Assembly (NCBI GenBank): GCA_001796415.1
Contig: MGML01000116.1
Span: 21,514 to 30,619, forward strand
Reading direction: 5' to 3'
Source: Chloroflexi bacterium RBG_13_46_14
Lineage (GTDB): Bacteria; Chloroflexota; Dehalococcoidia; Dehalococcoidales; UBA2162
Length of the DNA: 9,106 bases
Position numbers and translations under genes: made by a program. Within the stretch, counting starts at the first letter, position 1; each line of letters begins with the position of its first letter. Positions 7,163-9,106 of the stretch are shown piece by piece. The notes under the pieces are model-generated. The model saw nothing but the letters and a program-made list of their open reading frames with translations. It was not told the DNA's origin and ran no database searches.

Positions 7163-7191
7163 ATTATAGACCTCTTTCAGACTGGGGTCAA
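7163..7191 (-). promoter_or_regulatory. Strong sigma-70-type promoter for purF
   Basis: On the minus strand TTGACC (-35, 7191-7186) and a perfect TATAAT (-10, 7168-7163) are separated by exactly 17 bp. The predicted transcript start near 7156 gives a leader of about 38 bases carrying the purF ribosome site. The promoter fits wholly within the 85-bp tlyA-purF gap, which indicates that purF is expressed independently of the upstream genes. The leader is too short for a purine riboswitch. Confidence 0.75.
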
Positions 7192-7203
7192 TTTAACCGA
7201 TCA

Positions 7204-7929
7204 CTATGTCAATTTAATCAAGGCCAGAAATTCACGATTTCCTGAAGCTCCCTCTATCGGTGAACCGACCAGTCCTTTCAGCCTGTATCCGTTGTCTGTA
7301 ATCCATTTCACAAATCTGCCCAGCACCCTGGCATGTATCTCCGGCCGCCTGATGATCCCGCCTTTACCCACTTCGTTTCTTTTCGCTTCGAATTGCGGTT
7401 TGACGAGTACAACCATGCTTCCGCGAGTTTTAAGCAATCCTGCCACTGCCGGTATAATCTTTTCCACGGATATAAACGAGACATCGATGACAATAAGATC
7501 CAGCTTCTCCGATATGTTCAGCGTATTACGAGCATTCATCCTGTCCATCACTATGACCCGGTCGTCCTGTCTTAACCGGTAATCAAGCTGGCCGTAACCC
7601 ACATCAATGGCATAAACACAGCTTGCGCCCCGCTTCAGCAGGCAGTCTGTAAATCCGCCGGTTGATGCACCTATATCCGCCGCGACGATACCTTTTACAT
7701 CTAAGCCGAATTGTTCCAGAGCAAAATCGAGTTTCAGTCCGCCGCGACTCACGAACGGAGGTGGTGACGTTACCGAAATCTCGGCATCCTGATATACAAG
7801 TGTTCCGGACTTCAGGATAACCTTGCCATCAGCCAGGACATCACCAGCCATTATCATCGCCTGAGCTTTCGTCCTGCTTTCAGCCAGGGCTTTCTCTACC
7901 AGCAGGTTATCTATTCGCTTCTTGGCCAA
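7204..7929 (-). CDS. tlyA: TlyA family rRNA (cytidine-2'-O)-methyltransferase
   Basis: This 241-residue protein has the two-part TlyA layout: an N-terminal S4 RNA-binding domain (about 3-60, RIDNLLVEKALAESRTKAQAMIMAGDV) and a FtsJ/RrmJ-type SAM methyltransferase domain (about 61-241). The S-adenosylmethionine site is ADIGASTGGFTD (84-95). Residues Lys66 (SRGGLKL), Asp149 (VIDVSF), Lys177 (VLVKPQF) and Glu233 (GNREF) match the expected K-D-K-E catalytic tetrad. Characterised TlyA enzymes methylate 2'-O of cytidines in 23S rRNA, and in the longer type also 16S rRNA, affecting capreomycin sensitivity. The family is often misnamed hemolysin A. Which rRNA is modified here is not decidable by eye. 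The start is TTG, giving the typical (M)AKKRID N-terminus; a TAA in frame 12 bases upstream of the TTG excludes an earlier start. The ribosome site (GAGATGA) is weak. The gene is 20 bp behind the MR/MLE gene, suggesting cotranscription. Confidence 0.94.
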   Translation of the reverse strand: MAKKRIDNLLVEKALAESRTKAQAMIMAGDVLADGKVILKSGTLVYQDAEISVTSPPPFVSRGGLKLDFALEQFGLDVKGIVAADIGASTGGFTDCLLKRGASCVYAIDVGYGQLDYRLRQDDRVIVMDRMNARNTLNISEKLDLIVIDVSFISVEKIIPAVAGLLKTRGSMVVLVKPQFEAKRNEVGKGGIIRRPEIHARVLGRFVKWITDNGYRLKGLVGSPIEGASGNREFLALIKLT

Positions 7930-7949
7930 TTGTTCATCTCGTTAAAATT

Positions 7950-9106
7950 TCAGTAATCATAAAGGTGACCGTATCTTACGTCCAGCGCCGTACCTGTCCC
8001 TGTATATATGTATTTCTCGACCACTTCCTCGTTAAGTTCGACACCGAGTCCTGGACCTGTAGGAGGTATGATATAGCCCTCTTCCCATTTAATGGGCTTT
8101 TTTAATATCTCCGCATAGAACCCTCCCCATGTCTCGATACTCTCCTGTATGAGGAAATTAGGACTGCAGGTATCAATCTGTATGTTGGCCATCGCTTCAA
8201 TCGGCCCTGCGTAAAGATGCGGAGCTATCTGGGCATAATACGCTTCCGCCATCCCGGCTATCTTCTTGGCTTCAAGAATACCACCGACTCTTCCCACCGG
8301 GAACTGCAGAATCTGGGCTGCCTGCTTTTCAAGGAGTTCCCTGAATTCATATTTCGTTGAAAGTCTTTCGCCGGTGGCTATCGGTATGCTGGTATGCCTC
8401 GCTACCCGTGCCATCTCGTCCCTGTTCTCCGGCGGAACCGGCTCTTCGAACCATAATGGATCGTATTTCTCCAGTCTCTTTGCCAGCCTGATAGCGCTGG
8501 AGGTAGTCATTTCACCGTGAGTTCCTATCAGCAGGTCGCATTTATCTCCGACCGCTTCCCGTACCGCGCTTGCTACCTTCTCGGCGTTCTCCAGTCGCTT
8601 CAGAGATAACTGATAAGGAGCTTGAACGGTTACCGGTCCTACCGGGTCGAATTTTAAAGCCGTGAATCCCATCTTGACGTAATGCGCCGCCCGTTCAGCA
8701 GCAACATCAGGATCACCCTGTGCGTTCCTTTTCTCGGGAGGCGCGTCCGGCGCCGGATTGATATATGTATAACTCCTCAGTTTCTCGTGATATTTCCCGC
8801 CCAGGAGATTATAAACCGGTTGATCCAGCGCCTTGCCGATGATATCCCAGCAGGCAATCTCAAGCCCGCTGATAATAGCCATTTTTGTAGTATCCGGGTG
8901 CTGGTCGTAGCCGCTGGCGTAGATGCTTCGCCACATTGTCTCTATCTGGAAAGGATCGTTACCGATAACGAAACGATCGGCGACGGATTCTATCAGTTTA
9001 GCAACGATTTGCGGATTGAAAGGCGCGTCATAAGCTTCGCCGATACCCTCGATACCATTATCGGTGATTAATTTCACGAACACCCAGTTTCTTCCGCCCG
9101 GACCAT
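7950..9106 (-). CDS. Mandelate racemase/galactonate dehydratase-like enolase-superfamily protein (5' end outside window)
   Basis: 384 residues are visible, and the frame stays open through the right edge. The sequence before the GTG at 9083 (GPGGRNW, then VFVKLITDNGIEGIGEA) fits the family's first strands, so the true start lies outside, probably some 10-25 residues away. The product has an N-terminal capping domain and a (beta/alpha)7-beta barrel, like sugar-acid dehydratases that use Mg2+ to remove water from sugar acids such as galactonate or mannonate. Counting from the GTG at 9083 as residue 1, it shows SGLEIACWDIIGKALDQPVYNLLGG (72-96), KFDP (144-147), WFEEPVPPE (211-219, metal ligand Glu213), PIATGER (234-240, metal ligand Glu239) and IAPHLYAGPI (286-295, His289). 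The usual first metal-ligand Asp is Gly187 (IGTHGE), and the usual Asp paired with the catalytic His is Pro262 (QFPVGRVGG). The family assignment is firm; the reaction and substrate are uncertain. Confidence 0.92.
   Translation of the reverse strand, partial: GPGGRNWVFVKLITDNGIEGIGEAYDAPFNPQIVAKLIESVADRFVIGNDPFQIETMWRSIYASGYDQHPDTTKMAIISGLEIACWDIIGKALDQPVYNLLGGKYHEKLRSYTYINPAPDAPPEKRNAQGDPDVAAERAAHYVKMGFTALKFDPVGPVTVQAPYQLSLKRLENAEKVASAVREAVGDKCDLLIGTHGEMTTSSAIRLAKRLEKYDPLWFEEPVPPENRDEMARVARHTSIPIATGERLSTKYEFRELLEKQAAQILQFPVGRVGGILEAKKIAGMAEAYYAQIAPHLYAGPIEAMANIQIDTCSPNFLIQESIETWGGFYAEILKKPIKWEEGYIIPPTGPGLGVELNEEVVEKYIYTGTGTALDVRYGHLYDY

Noticed and set aside
9104..9106. ATG on the minus strand at the right edge as start of the MR/MLE gene
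   Set aside because: It is in a different frame and hits TGA after ten codons. The MR/MLE frame instead stays open to the edge with family-like residues, so the gene is cut by the window.

Overview
The window is a gene-dense bacterial chromosomal segment with two convergent gene clusters. Nothing in it indicates a mobile element, CRISPR array, phage or RNA gene. Start regions carry Shine-Dalgarno sequences, and one promoter is close to the sigma-70 consensus (TTGACC, 17 bp, TATAAT), so I read it as bacterial rather than archaeal. The combination of tldD/tldE, a PAC2-family protein, an acyl-CoA synthetase (ADP-forming) alpha-type protein, an enolase-superfamily sugar-acid dehydratase and frequent TTG/GTG starts reminds me of uncultured Chloroflexota (Dehalococcoidia/SAR202-like). 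That is a guess from memory of gene content and was not tested.

Plus-strand cluster (1-4201): the 3' part of tldD, then tldE directly abutting it, a PAC2-family protein, a HEAT-repeat protein overlapping the PAC2 stop codon by one base (TAATG), and a RimJ/RimL-type GNAT acetyltransferase. Gaps are 0, 65, -1 and 18 bp, so this looks like one transcription unit whose promoter lies left of the window. TldD/TldE form a peptidase, and PAC2 and HEAT proteins are typically binding or scaffold proteins. A role in peptide or protein processing is therefore a reasonable but untested reading.

Minus-strand cluster (9106 down to 4210): a mandelate-racemase/galactonate-dehydratase-like gene cut by the right window edge, tlyA (rRNA 2'-O-methyltransferase), purF (first step of purine synthesis) and an acyl-CoA synthetase alpha-type gene. 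MR/MLE and tlyA are 20 bp apart. purF has its own strong promoter in the 85-bp gap after tlyA, and the acyl-CoA synthetase gene probably has another in the 86-bp gap after purF. All three complete genes here start with TTG. The functions are unrelated, so this is probably a co-oriented housekeeping neighbourhood and not a pathway.

The two clusters meet tail to tail with an 8-bp gap (4202-4209) and no recognisable terminator. No stretch over 100 bp lacks a gene. Most of the content is ordinary. The points that merit a second look are the translationally coupled PAC2-HEAT pair behind tldDE, the loss of canonical metal-ligand and dyad residues in the enolase-superfamily protein, and the atypical nucleotide-loop region of the orphan acyl-CoA synthetase alpha protein.
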